Shown here piece after piece: positions 1-7,801 of a stretch of 17,948 nt of DNA. Position 1 is the stretch's first letter, and each line of letters begins with the position of its first letter. Under the pieces are notes generated by a model, which saw only the letters and a program-made list of their open reading frames with translations, was not told the origin of the DNA and made no database searches. The stretch covers positions 1 through 17,948 of the forward strand of contig CANJEU010000007.1 in the NCBI GenBank assembly GCA_947473445.1. Direction: 5' to 3'. This stretch comes from Fidelibacterota bacterium. GTDB taxonomy: Bacteria > Pseudomonadota > Alphaproteobacteria > Rhodospirillales > Rhodospirillaceae. Made by a program: the position numbers and the translations under genes.

Positions 1-863
1 GACGCAAACTGCCCGGACAGCCGTGGCGCGGTGAAGACATTGCGGGCAAGACCGTCCTGCTGTCATTCGAGCAGGGCCTTGGCGAACAGATCATGTTCGC
101 CTCCTGGATTCCTGAGATCGCGCGACCGGCCAAACACCTGATTATTGAGTGCGAAGCGCGGCTGGTCGCACTGTTTCAGCGTTCGTTCCCTGGGGTTGAG
201 ATTGTACCTTGGTCCGCCGACTGGCATCCGCGCGTGCGGGCGGCTGAAATCGATTTCCACGCGGCTCTTGGCGATCCGGGCCTATGGCTGCGCGGCAGCT
301 TCGCGGCCTTCCCCGCGCATAAGGGGTATCTGAAGCCCGACCCCGCGCAGATCGTCGCGCACCGTGCGCGCTACCAGGATCTGGCCAAGGGCAGACGCAT
401 CGCCGGACTGGCGTGGCATAGCGCGGCGCTGCCGTTCGGCCCGCAGAAAAGCGTTCCGAAAGAAGCGCTCGCGCCGTTGCTGGCGCGCGCGGACATCTTC
501 TGGATCAATCTGCAGCACGGACCGGCGCGCGGCGAAGTGGGGGCGCCGCTGTGGACGGACAGCACGATCGATCCGGCGGGTGATTTCGATCCGCTGGCCG
601 CGCAGATCAAGGCCCTCGATCTGGTGGTCAGTGCCAGCAATGGCACGGCGCATCTGGCCGCCGCGCTGGGCATACCTACTTTGTTGGCGTTACCCAAGGT
701 GATCGGCCGGCACTGGTATTGGTTCCCCGAGCGCGAGACGAACCCCTGGTATCCTGCAGCGCGTCCATTTGTTCAAGAGCGCGAGGGGTCGTGGGACGGG
801 GTGATGGAACGCATCGCGGCCGCGCTCTCACCACCCGCCTCAGTTATAGACCGCGCTCCATGA
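1..863 (+). CDS. TPR/glycosyltransferase-like protein, C-terminal part (5' end outside window)
   Basis: The reading frame is already open at the left edge (first full codon at position 3), so only the last 286 residues or so are present. Visible family signs are EQGLGEQIMFASWIPEI near the start, which resembles the EQGLGD-type opening of glycosyltransferase-like domains that follow TPR arrays, and later DLVVSASNGTAHLAAALGIP and NPWYPAARPF, which match the nucleotide-sugar-binding end of GT9/heptosyltransferase-like folds. The N-terminal TPR part is inferred, since it lies outside the window. Such proteins are usually cytoplasmic and are thought to glycosylate proteins or envelope material, but no substrate can be deduced here. 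The gene ends with TGA at 861-863 and overlaps the tail of convergent htpG by 20 bases. No terminator was seen between the two. Confidence 0.7.
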   Translation, partial: RKLPGQPWRGEDIAGKTVLLSFEQGLGEQIMFASWIPEIARPAKHLIIECEARLVALFQRSFPGVEIVPWSADWHPRVRAAEIDFHAALGDPGLWLRGSFAAFPAHKGYLKPDPAQIVAHRARYQDLAKGRRIAGLAWHSAALPFGPQKSVPKEALAPLLARADIFWINLQHGPARGEVGAPLWTDSTIDPAGDFDPLAAQIKALDLVVSASNGTAHLAAALGIPTLLALPKVIGRHWYWFPERETNPWYPAARPFVQEREGSWDGVMERIAAALSPPASVIDRAP

Positions 864-2715
864 TCTTTGCGAGCCGGCGCGCGAAGGCCGCCGGATCGGG
901 AACGGTCTCGCCCTCAACGATGCGCGCCTGATCAAGTAGCAGCAGCGCGGCTTCGGTGAGGGCCTCGCCCTCCAGACCCTCGAAGCGCTTGATAAGGGCG
1001 TGTTTGGGATTCACTTCCAGAATCTTGCGGATCCCGGCGTCGCTTTCTCCATGTTGTTTGAGCATCCGCGCGAGGTGCAAGCTCATGCCCCCCGTATCGG
1101 ACACGAGGCAAACGGGGCTCTCGGTGAGCCGCGATGAGGCCCGAACGTCGGCGACGGTATCACCCAGCGCGGTCTTCAACTTTTCGATGACGCCCGACAC
1201 ATCGGCGGCAGGCTCTTCCGGTTTGTCATCGGCGCCCTTCACCTTGGAAAGATCGGTGCCCGACTCCGCGACGGATTTCAGCGGCTTCTTGTCGTAGGCG
1301 TTGACCGAAGTCACCCAGAACTCGTCGATGGGGTCGGTCAGGAGCAACACCTCGATGCCCTTGGCGGCAAAGCCCTCGAGCTGCGGACTTGCCTTCACGG
1401 CGGTCAGGTTCTCGCCGGTGATATAGTAGATGGCGTCCTGGCCCTCTTTCATGCGGGCGGCGTAATCCTTGAAGCTGACCAGTTCGCCGCTGGTGGTCGT
1501 GAAGCGCGCGAGGTCCATCAGGTCGTCGCGGCGCTCGAAGTCTTCGTAGAGGCCTTCCTTGAAGACAGCCCCGAAAGTCTTCCAGAAGGTTCCATAGGCG
1601 TCGGCATCGCCGGCGCGTTCCTTCAGGTCCTTGATGAGGCGTTTGACGAGGCCGCCCTGAATCTTGCGCAGGGTCGGGTTATCCTGAAGCATTTCGCGGC
1701 TGATGTTCAGCGGCAGGTCCGATGAATCCACAACGCCCTTCACGAAGCGAAAGTAGCGCGGCAAAAGACCGTCGAGCTGATCGGAAATGAAGACGCGGTT
1801 CACATAAAGCCGCACCTGGCTCTTGCGATCGGGATGGAACAGGTCGAACGGCTTCTGCGAGGGGATATAGAGAAGGGCGGTGTATTCGATGGCGCCCTCG
1901 GCGCGGTAATGCAGCGTGTGCCACGGTTCATCGAAGGCATGACCGATGCTGTGGTAGAATTCATTATACTGTTCGGGCGTGATCTCGCTTTTCGACCGCA
2001 TCCACAATGCCGATGCGCTGTTGAGCGTCTCGTCCTTTGCTTCGGCTTCACCCGCGGCGGCATCAAGGATCACGGGCAGGGCGATGTGGTCCGAATAGGT
2101 CTTCACCACATGCCGCAGGCGCTGCGGCTCGAGGAAGTCCTCGGCATCGGATTTCATATGCAGGATGATTTTAGTGCCGCGGGCCGCACCGGGGGATTCG
2201 GAAACGCTGAACTCGCCCTTGCCCTCGCTGGTCCACACCCATCCTTGCGCCTCGCCGGCCTTGCGCGAGATCACTTCGACTTTGTCGGCGACCATGAAGG
2301 CGGAGTAGAATCCGACGCCGAACTGACCAATGAGGCTGACGTCCTTCGACTTGGCGTCCTTGTTCTGTGCAAGCGCCTTGACGAATTCGGACGTACCCGA
2401 CTTTGCGATTGTGCCCAGGTTGGCGATCAATTCGTCGCGCGACATGCCGATGCCGTTATCGCCGATCGAGAGGGTCTTGGCCGCTTTGTCGGCCGCAAGA
2501 TGGATCGCGAAGTCCGCGCCGCCATCTTCCAGCAGTTTGGATTCGGTCAGGGCCGCATAACGCAGCTTGTCGCAGGCGTCCGAGGCGTTCGAGATCAACT
2601 CCCGTAGGAAAATCTCGCGATTCGAATAGAGCGAATGTACGACGATATCGAGCAGCTTGGCGACTTCGGCCTGAAAAGCGCGTGTTTCGGTCGGCGCGGT
2701 GGTTGTAGTGCTCAT
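844..2715 (-). CDS. htpG: Molecular chaperone HtpG (bacterial Hsp90)
   Basis: This encodes 623 residues, the usual length for HtpG (E. coli about 624). The N-terminal GHKL ATPase domain is clear: SNREIFLRELISNASDACDK (31-50), the DNGIGM nucleotide-binding motif (86-91), and GQFGVGFYSAF (130-140), which forms the ATP lid and glycine-rich loop. The middle domain has LPLNISREMLQ, typical of the family, and the C-terminal dimerisation region is present to the end. HtpG is a cytosolic, ATP-driven dimeric chaperone that remodels client proteins with DnaK. The ATG at 2713-2715 was chosen because homology begins just after it and the 41 extra codons upstream look like untranslated leader. That leader carries a sigma-32-like promoter. 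The gene is divergent from hpf and overlaps the upstream partial gene by 20 bases at its 3' end. Confidence 0.97.
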   Translation of the reverse strand: MSTTTTAPTETRAFQAEVAKLLDIVVHSLYSNREIFLRELISNASDACDKLRYAALTESKLLEDGGADFAIHLAADKAAKTLSIGDNGIGMSRDELIANLGTIAKSGTSEFVKALAQNKDAKSKDVSLIGQFGVGFYSAFMVADKVEVISRKAGEAQGWVWTSEGKGEFSVSESPGAARGTKIILHMKSDAEDFLEPQRLRHVVKTYSDHIALPVILDAAAGEAEAKDETLNSASALWMRSKSEITPEQYNEFYHSIGHAFDEPWHTLHYRAEGAIEYTALLYIPSQKPFDLFHPDRKSQVRLYVNRVFISDQLDGLLPRYFRFVKGVVDSSDLPLNISREMLQDNPTLRKIQGGLVKRLIKDLKERAGDADAYGTFWKTFGAVFKEGLYEDFERRDDLMDLARFTTTSGELVSFKDYAARMKEGQDAIYYITGENLTAVKASPQLEGFAAKGIEVLLLTDPIDEFWVTSVNAYDKKPLKSVAESGTDLSKVKGADDKPEEPAADVSGVIEKLKTALGDTVADVRASSRLTESPVCLVSDTGGMSLHLARMLKQHGESDAGIRKILEVNPKHALIKRFEGLEGEALTEAALLLLDQARIVEGETVPDPAAFARRLAKIMERGL

Positions 2716-2794
2716 GTGCAAATCCCGTGCGAAGGTCGTGTCCGGTGGAGCCAAAATAGAAAGGCCGGCGCCTATAAGGCCCCAATGGCGGCAG

Positions 2795-2823
2795 ATATGT
2801 GCTGTGAAATCCGTGCTGGCAAG
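2795..2823 (-). promoter_or_regulatory. Candidate sigma-32 (RpoH) promoter of htpG
   Basis: Reading the minus strand, CTTGCC (complement of 2818-2823) is followed after 16 bases by CACATAT (complement of 2795-2801). This fits the alphaproteobacterial heat-shock pattern CTTGAA, 16-17 bases, CCATAT-like. It would start transcription near 2788 and leave a leader of about 73 bases before the htpG ATG. The heat-shock identity of htpG supports the call. It was found by eye, not by matrix scoring. Confidence 0.55.
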
Positions 2824-2838
2824 GGGTTCCGCCCTCAC

Positions 2839-2857
2839 GGGCCCGCCGGGCTTTTTT
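2839..2857 (+). terminator. Orphan terminator-like hairpin in the htpG-hpf gap
   Basis: GCCC (2841-2844), loop GCC and GGGC (2848-2851) form a short GC stem followed by six T residues (2852-2857). A second possible stem, GCCC-TCAC-GGGC (2831-2842), competes with it. It is oriented to stop plus-strand transcription, yet no plus-strand gene lies directly upstream. It may end a short unannotated RNA or block antisense read-through into hpf. The stem is short, so strength is uncertain. Confidence 0.4.
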
Positions 2858-2890
2858 ATTGCGCGACTCCGGAAATAACACTGCGAGGCG

Positions 2891-2920
2891 GTTGCCCTTC
2901 CCGCTCAGCCGTCCCATCAT
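2891..2920 (+). promoter_or_regulatory. Possible heat-shock-type promoter of hpf
   Basis: GTTGCC (2891-2896) is followed after 16 bases by CCCATCAT (2913-2920), the same spacing as the htpG promoter on the other strand and a partial match to the sigma-32 -10 box. Transcription would start near 2926, giving a leader of about 70 bases. An AT-rich run (CATTATAG, 2918-2925) could instead serve a housekeeping sigma factor, but no -35 box is well placed for it. Confidence 0.3.
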
Positions 2921-2998
2921 TATAGAAGGGGTTTCCTCTGGGCGACCGGAGGAACAGACTGAGGGGGCTGAGATTGTATCAACAGAGCGGAGCCTGAT

Positions 2999-3391
2999 AT
3001 GCAAGTCCCCGTCCACATCGCCTTCCACGGACTCGACTCCTCTGAAGCCGTCGAAACGCGCATCCGCGAGAAAGTCGCAAAGCTCGAGCAATTTTTCGAC
3101 CGCATAACCGCGTGCCGCGTCGTCGTGGAACGGCATCATAAGGTCAATCACGCGAGCAATGCCGGGCAGCCGTATCACGTCTCCATCATTCTTGAGGTGC
3201 CCGGTGACGACCTCGTCGTCAAACGCGATCCAAAGCGCGCCGACAGCTTGAAGGACCATGAGGACATCAATATCGCCCTGCGTGATGCATTCGCCACCAT
3301 GGAGCGACAGCTGAAAGACTACGTCCGCCGCCGTCGTGAAAACCGCGGAACGCGGGCCGATGAAGTGGTTCCGAGTCCCGAGGCCGTCTAA
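2999..3391 (+). CDS. hpf: HPF/RaiA-family ribosome-associated protein (short form)
   Basis: This 130-residue protein matches the ribosome hibernation/RaiA fold through its whole first 105 residues: VHIAFHGLD at the start, EKVAKLEQFFDRITACRVVVE, then HVSIILEVPGDDLVV and the helical INIALRDAFATMERQLKDY. The tail has an RRRR basic patch (114-117). Family members bind the 30S decoding region, silence translation and protect ribosomes in starvation or stress. It lacks the C-terminal dimerisation domain of long HPF (about 190 residues), so it is a short-form paralogue; the chromosome may also have a long form elsewhere. The ATG at 2999 is preceded by GCGGAG (2987-2992) at good spacing. The helicase gene begins 33 bases after its stop on the same strand, suggesting co-transcription. 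Confidence 0.85.
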   Translation: MQVPVHIAFHGLDSSEAVETRIREKVAKLEQFFDRITACRVVVERHHKVNHASNAGQPYHVSIILEVPGDDLVVKRDPKRADSLKDHEDINIALRDAFATMERQLKDYVRRRRENRGTRADEVVPSPEAV

Positions 3392-3424
3392 CAGCGCGCC
3401 CTTTCCCGGAGGACCCACGCGGCT

Positions 3425-5953
3425 GTGACCGCTGATTATCGTACCGATCGGACGCCCCCCGCGCACAGCGGGGGCGTCACGGCCGTCCTTGGGCCCACGA
3501 ATACCGGTAAAACTTATCTCGCCATGGACCGTATGCTGGGTCACGCGACCGGCATGTTCGGCTTTCCGTTACGGCTGCTGGCCCGGGAAAACTACGACCG
3601 GGTCGTAAAGGCGCGCGGCTACGGCGCCGTTGCGCTCATTACCGGCGAAGAAAAGATCGTTCCGCCGAACCCGCGGTATTTTATTTGCACGGTCGAGAGC
3701 ATGCCGCTCGACCGGGAAGTGGCGTTCCTCGCTGTCGATGAAATTCAACTGGCCGCCGACGCCGATCGCGGCCACGTCTTCACGCAGCGCCTTTTGCATG
3801 CCCGCGGAACCGTCGAAACAATGTTCCTGGGCGCCGAGACCATCAAACCGCTGATTCGCCGGCTGGTCCCGGGCGTCGAATTCGTCACCCGTCCGCGCTT
3901 TTCGCAACTGACCTATACGGGCGCAAAGAAAATCACGCGCCTGCCGCGCCGCTCCGCCATCGTCGCCTTCTCGGTCTCGGATGTCTACGGGATCGCCGAA
4001 CTCATCCGTCGGCATCGCGGCGGCGCGGCTGTGGTGATGGGCGCGCTGTCGCCGCGCACGCGTAACGCCCAGGTCGCGCTCTATCAGGGCGGCGACGTCG
4101 ATTATATGGTCGCGACGGATGCCATCGGGATGGGCCTCAACATGGATGTCGACCATGTGGCCTTCGCCTCCATGAGTAAATTCGACGGCCGCGCGCCGCG
4201 GGCGCTGTCGGCCTCGGAAGTCGCCCAGATCGCAGGACGCGCCGGGCGGCATATGAATGATGGGACTTTTGGCGTCACGGCCGAAGTACCCGATATCGAT
4301 CCCGATATCGTCGCGCGCGTTGAATCCCACGAGTTTCCGCCGCTGCAGTATCTTTACTGGCGCAACACCGAGCTGCGCTTCACCTCGCTCGAGGCGCTGC
4401 TTGGCTCGCTCAAATACCCGCCACCTTCGCCCTCATTGATCCGACCTCCCACCGCAGACGATCAACTGGTCCTCGAAGCGATGATCAAAGATTCGGCGGT
4501 GCGCGACCGGGCGAATGCGCCGGCTCGCCTACGTCTTCTTTGGGACGTCGCGCAGGTGCCTGACTTTCGCAAAGTTAAACCGGAGTTTCACGCCCGCCTG
4601 ATGGCGCAGGTGTACGGCCACCTGACCGAGGGTAAGGCCATGATGCCCGACGACTGGCTTGCCGGACACGTGGACCGGCTCGATCGCATCGACGGTGACA
4701 TCCACGTGCTTATGGATCGCATCGCGGCGATCCGTACCTGGACGTATCTGTCTCATCGCGGCGAATGGATGAGCGACGCGCGCGGCTGGCAGGAAAAGAC
4801 GCGCGAGATCGAAGACCGGCTCTCGGATGCACTCCACGATAAACTCACCAAACAATTCGTCGACAGCCGCACCGCGCACTTGGTCAAGCGTTTGCGCGGC
4901 GACGACATCATGGCGGCCGACGTGGCCGACGACGGCGCCGTCAGCGTCGATGGACACAAGCTGGGCCATCTCGAGGGCTTGCGTTTTCGCGCTGACCGTA
5001 CGGGGACGCGCACCGCCGATCGGGCGGTGCTCGGTGCGGCCAACGCCGCTCTGCGCCCGCTCATTGCCGCGCGCATCGATGCCATCGTGGCGGCCCCCGA
5101 TACCGCGCTTTCGCTCGACGACGCAGCCCGCATCGTCTGGGAAGAAAAACCTATCGCCATGCTGGTGGCCGGCAGCGAGCTCGTACGTCCGCACGTCGAA
5201 GTGCCCGCCGACGAGCGTATCGACGCGGCGGCCCGCATTCGTCTCGAGGCTCGACTTCGCGCCTGGCTTGCCGCGCTGATCGAACGGTTGCTCGAGCCGC
5301 TGGCGCAGGCGCGGCAGGACGCCGCGCCGCCGTCGGTGCGAGGCATCTTGTTCCATCTCACCGAAACCCTTGGCCTCGTGCAACGTACCGTCGTGGAGGA
5401 TCAGCTCAAGGGGTTGACGGTCGAGAACCGCAAAGCCCTTGCCCGCGCCGGCGTGCGCTTCGGTACCGAACATGTCTATATGCCCGCGCTGCTTAAGGCC
5501 GCGCCCGCACGGCTGCGCGCCCTGCTGTGGATCGCCGCTCACCGGGATTTGGCTCCGCCGCATCTTCCGCCGCCGGGCCGCGTCTCCATACCGCTCACTC
5601 CCGGCGTTCCGCATGATTTCTACCGCGCCTGCGGCTACCAGCCGTTGGGCGCGGCCGGATACCGTATCGATATGCTCGAACGCTTCGCCGCCGCCGCGCG
5701 CAAACTCGCGCGCGAGAAGGTCACGATCTTGCCGCCCGCAAATCTGTCTATCCTAGGCATCAACGCGGTGACGGGAGCGGACGTTTTGCGCGCGCTTGGC
5801 TTTAAGGCGCGCGTCGAAGAAAACGGCCTCGTGTTCCGCGTGAAACGCCGCCGGCAGCCGGGCACGCAGCCTCTCCACAAAGGCAAAGCGCCCGCCGCGC
5901 CGGTCAATTCCGATTCTCCCTTTGCAAAACTGAAGGAGTTGATGTCGTCGTGA
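3425..5953 (+). CDS. SUV3-like superfamily 2 ATP-dependent RNA helicase
   Basis: The 842-residue product has the helicase core of the SUV3/mitochondrial degradosome helicase group. Motifs are Walker A GPTNTGKT (23-30), Walker B variant DEIQ (105-108), the motif III-like GAET (136-139), VATDAIGMGLNM (229-240) and motif VI QIAGRAGR (268-275). The remaining 560 residues are the helical and C-terminal part, ending in a lysine/arginine-rich tail. SUV3-type enzymes unwind structured RNA 3' to 5', often for RNA decay; the bacterial role is poorly defined. The start is GTG at 3425: Walker A lies only 22 residues in and the next ATG is past it. GGAGG at 3408-3412 is a somewhat distant ribosome site. 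It sits between hpf and the S4 gene, overlapping the latter by 4 bases, so the three probably form one operon. Confidence 0.88.
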   Translation: MTADYRTDRTPPAHSGGVTAVLGPTNTGKTYLAMDRMLGHATGMFGFPLRLLARENYDRVVKARGYGAVALITGEEKIVPPNPRYFICTVESMPLDREVAFLAVDEIQLAADADRGHVFTQRLLHARGTVETMFLGAETIKPLIRRLVPGVEFVTRPRFSQLTYTGAKKITRLPRRSAIVAFSVSDVYGIAELIRRHRGGAAVVMGALSPRTRNAQVALYQGGDVDYMVATDAIGMGLNMDVDHVAFASMSKFDGRAPRALSASEVAQIAGRAGRHMNDGTFGVTAEVPDIDPDIVARVESHEFPPLQYLYWRNTELRFTSLEALLGSLKYPPPSPSLIRPPTADDQLVLEAMIKDSAVRDRANAPARLRLLWDVAQVPDFRKVKPEFHARLMAQVYGHLTEGKAMMPDDWLAGHVDRLDRIDGDIHVLMDRIAAIRTWTYLSHRGEWMSDARGWQEKTREIEDRLSDALHDKLTKQFVDSRTAHLVKRLRGDDIMAADVADDGAVSVDGHKLGHLEGLRFRADRTGTRTADRAVLGAANAALRPLIAARIDAIVAAPDTALSLDDAARIVWEEKPIAMLVAGSELVRPHVEVPADERIDAAARIRLEARLRAWLAALIERLLEPLAQARQDAAPPSVRGILFHLTETLGLVQRTVVEDQLKGLTVENRKALARAGVRFGTEHVYMPALLKAAPARLRALLWIAAHRDLAPPHLPPPGRVSIPLTPGVPHDFYRACGYQPLGAAGYRIDMLERFAAAARKLAREKVTILPPANLSILGINAVTGADVLRALGFKARVEENGLVFRVKRRRQPGTQPLHKGKAPAAPVNSDSPFAKLKELMSS

Positions 5954-6264
5954 CCGGCGAGACGTTACGGCTCGACAAATGGCTTTGGTTTGCGCGCTTC
6001 GCGAAAACGCGCGGCATGGTGCAGACATTGATCGAACGCGGCCAGGTCAGCGTGAACGGCGTGCGGGTCGAAAAGATGAGCGCGCAGGTGCGCGCTGGGG
6101 ATACCGTCGCGGTGATCCTTGGACCGGTGCGGCGCACCGTAATTGTGCGCGACATCGGCGAACGCCGCGGCCCGCCCACAGAAGCCCGTACCCTGTTCGA
6201 CGAGCCCGCGCCGGCGGAGCGTCTGTCGTGGGAAGAAGCCGGCCTGCCTCTGCATCGGCGCTAG
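5950..6264 (+). CDS. RNA-binding S4 domain protein, Hsp15-like
   Basis: This 104-residue protein has an S4 RNA-binding domain from about residue 6 to 70: LRLDKWLWFARFAKTRGM, then LIERGQVSVNGVRVEKMSAQVRAGD. The order LDKWLWxxRxxKTR is characteristic of the Hsp15 (HslR) branch, whose E. coli member binds free 50S subunits carrying a stalled nascent chain. The C-terminal tail is short and ends near LPLHRR. The GTG start shares bases with the helicase TGA (GTGA overlap), with AAGGAG at 5933-5938 as ribosome site, so translational coupling is likely. In many alphaproteobacteria this gene is followed directly by fdxA and carD; here an opposite-strand block intervenes. The stop TAG is embedded in a REP-like palindrome. 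Confidence 0.88.
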   Translation: MTGETLRLDKWLWFARFAKTRGMVQTLIERGQVSVNGVRVEKMSAQVRAGDTVAVILGPVRRTVIVRDIGERRGPPTEARTLFDEPAPAERLSWEEAGLPLHRR

Positions 6265-6310
6265 AGCGTTTTCCGACGAAGTGGTCACCAGCTCGTCGCA
6301 GAAATCGCGA
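6262..6310. repeat. Degenerate REP-like palindromic element
   Basis: The stretch starting TAGAGCGTTTTCCGACGAAG resembles the extragenic palindromes scattered through many alphaproteobacterial genomes. Arms CGACGA (6274-6279) and TCGTCG (6293-6298) are perfect complements, flanked by GCGTTTTC (6266-6273) and the imperfect partner GAAATCGC (6301-6308). The centre contains TGGTCACCA. The first three bases are the stop codon of the S4 gene. Only one copy lies in the window, so the assignment to a repeat family rests on recalled similarity. Confidence 0.55.
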
Positions 6311-6316
6311 CCTCAC

Positions 6317-7801
6317 CTAAGACTCGATGTGCTTTCTGATCCCGGACATGAAGCGAAGAGGGGCCGTGTCACCGACGGCGTTGTTCATCGCCGTGTCGTC
6401 GAGAAACAGCGTGTTAGGTTCGCGTCCGACGGTACTCATGTAGGCGTACGCCGACAGCATGCCGATCTGATCGATGCCCCAGTTCCAGGTGCCCCGGTCC
6501 TTCCAGTGAATCACCGAAGCCGCAAGGCGCCGGACGAACTCCATGCCCCTGGGGGTCGGAGAAACACCGACACAGGTCGCGGACATCTTTAGATTGGGTT
6601 CAAAGTGACAGGGCGCCGATCGCAAGGCGAGATCGTAGCGCGCAAGAGATTCAAACAGGGGCCGAGGATCGCCCTGCAGAGTGACATCGCAGTCGAGAAT
6701 CCACATCGGAATTTGCGAACGTTTTAACTCGGCGTAGAACCGCACATAACGGACGGAATGATAGTAGGTGCGGGCGTAGTCGTTGCCGCCCGCCCGTACA
6801 CCCGACGCCTCGGCGGTGAGCGTGATTCTCAGATTGCTCAAGGCGCCGACAAGCTCGCGTGCCGCGGCCCAGTCCGTCTCTGTGCCGTCAAGCAGGTGAA
6901 TGTGAACAGCGAGCGAAAATTTCGCGCGGTCGAGCTGACGCAGAAACGGCACCGTGAAGGCGGCAAAGTATCGTTCGTCGCTGGCGATATAAATCACCGG
7001 GCCGGTGGGAGGCGCAGTCGCAGCCAAGCGCTGAACAGGCACAAGGCCGCAGAAGATGTCCGCCTCGGTCATCGCCGCCAGGCCTTCATGAAAGGCCGCC
7101 CCAAAGGCGGTGAAGTCGGCCGGCGTACGCTTCTCGCCATTGCGCACCTGGGTGAGGTATTTTTCAACGGTTTCCCAATCACCTTCGGCAAGGGCGATGT
7201 AGGCCAGGTCGAGAAGCGCCGTTACGCGCGTCGAGCCGCGAGCGAGCTCGGCCTTGATGGTTTTTTCGATAACGCCTAAAGCGCCCGCGTCCGGCCACCG
7301 ATAGGTGTCAGGCCAGGACGTTCCATAGTGCGGCAATCCCTGGTTCGCCCGGACGTGCGGCGCGCGTAATAACGTGAGCCTCAGAAGCGTGTAAGCCGTG
7401 CGACTTGGCTCATCGCCGATTTCGGTCAAGTGGTGGGTAAGGACGGCGACGGCCTCGTCGAATGGCAAGGTGTCGGCATAAGCTGCGACGAAATCCGTAT
7501 CCCCAGGATGAAGTTTTAAAGCTTGCCGCATAACTTCGCTGGCGGCCTCAGAACCTCCGGTCGTCCACCTTACCTTCGCGAGCTGTCGAAAGGTGTCGAG
7601 CCTTGCCTCCAGGGGCGCAAGCGCTATCAACTGCGAAAGGGTTTTGTCGCATCGCGCGAATTCGCGACGCTCGAACTGCACCTCGGCGAGGGCGTCCAGG
7701 TTCTTGGGCGTCACGGGTGCTGCGGCGAGCAGGGCTTCGGCCTCTTCGAGGCGGCCGCTGCGGCGAAGGATGTCGGCTTCGGCACGTTCCTTTGCCGTCA
7801 T
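6317..7801 (-). CDS. TPR protein with C-terminal GT-A-like glycosyltransferase domain
   Basis: The 494-residue protein has two parts. Residues 1-250 are helical and TPR-like (for example RRSGRLEEAEALLAAAP and EVMRQALKLHPGDTDFVAAYA). From about 268 a Rossmann-like glycosyltransferase domain begins with GPVIYIASDERYFAAFTVPF; it contains WILDCDVTLQGDPRPLFESL, where D370-C-D372 looks like the metal-binding DxD motif of GT-A enzymes, and GTWNWGIDQIGM, which resembles the WxxDQ element of GT8-like families. Donor and acceptor are unknown. No signal peptide or membrane segment is seen, so it is probably cytosolic. It follows the methyltransferase gene with a 4-base ATGA overlap, so the two are translationally coupled. 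A second TPR/glycosyltransferase-like gene lies at the left edge of the window but belongs to a different family. Confidence 0.7.
   Translation of the reverse strand: MTAKERAEADILRRSGRLEEAEALLAAAPVTPKNLDALAEVQFERREFARCDKTLSQLIALAPLEARLDTFRQLAKVRWTTGGSEAASEVMRQALKLHPGDTDFVAAYADTLPFDEAVAVLTHHLTEIGDEPSRTAYTLLRLTLLRAPHVRANQGLPHYGTSWPDTYRWPDAGALGVIEKTIKAELARGSTRVTALLDLAYIALAEGDWETVEKYLTQVRNGEKRTPADFTAFGAAFHEGLAAMTEADIFCGLVPVQRLAATAPPTGPVIYIASDERYFAAFTVPFLRQLDRAKFSLAVHIHLLDGTETDWAAARELVGALSNLRITLTAEASGVRAGGNDYARTYYHSVRYVRFYAELKRSQIPMWILDCDVTLQGDPRPLFESLARYDLALRSAPCHFEPNLKMSATCVGVSPTPRGMEFVRRLAASVIHWKDRGTWNWGIDQIGMLSAYAYMSTVGREPNTLFLDDTAMNNAVGDTAPLRFMSGIRKHIES

Noticed and set aside
2456..3544. Long minus-strand open frame across htpG, the intergenic gap, hpf and the helicase start
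   Set aside because: It lies opposite or out of frame with three well-supported genes and its translation matches no family; it is a GC-rich shadow.
4529..5614. Long minus-strand open frame inside the helicase gene
   Set aside because: It is fully antisense to a protein with clear family motifs, has no ribosome site, and its composition is that of a shadow frame.
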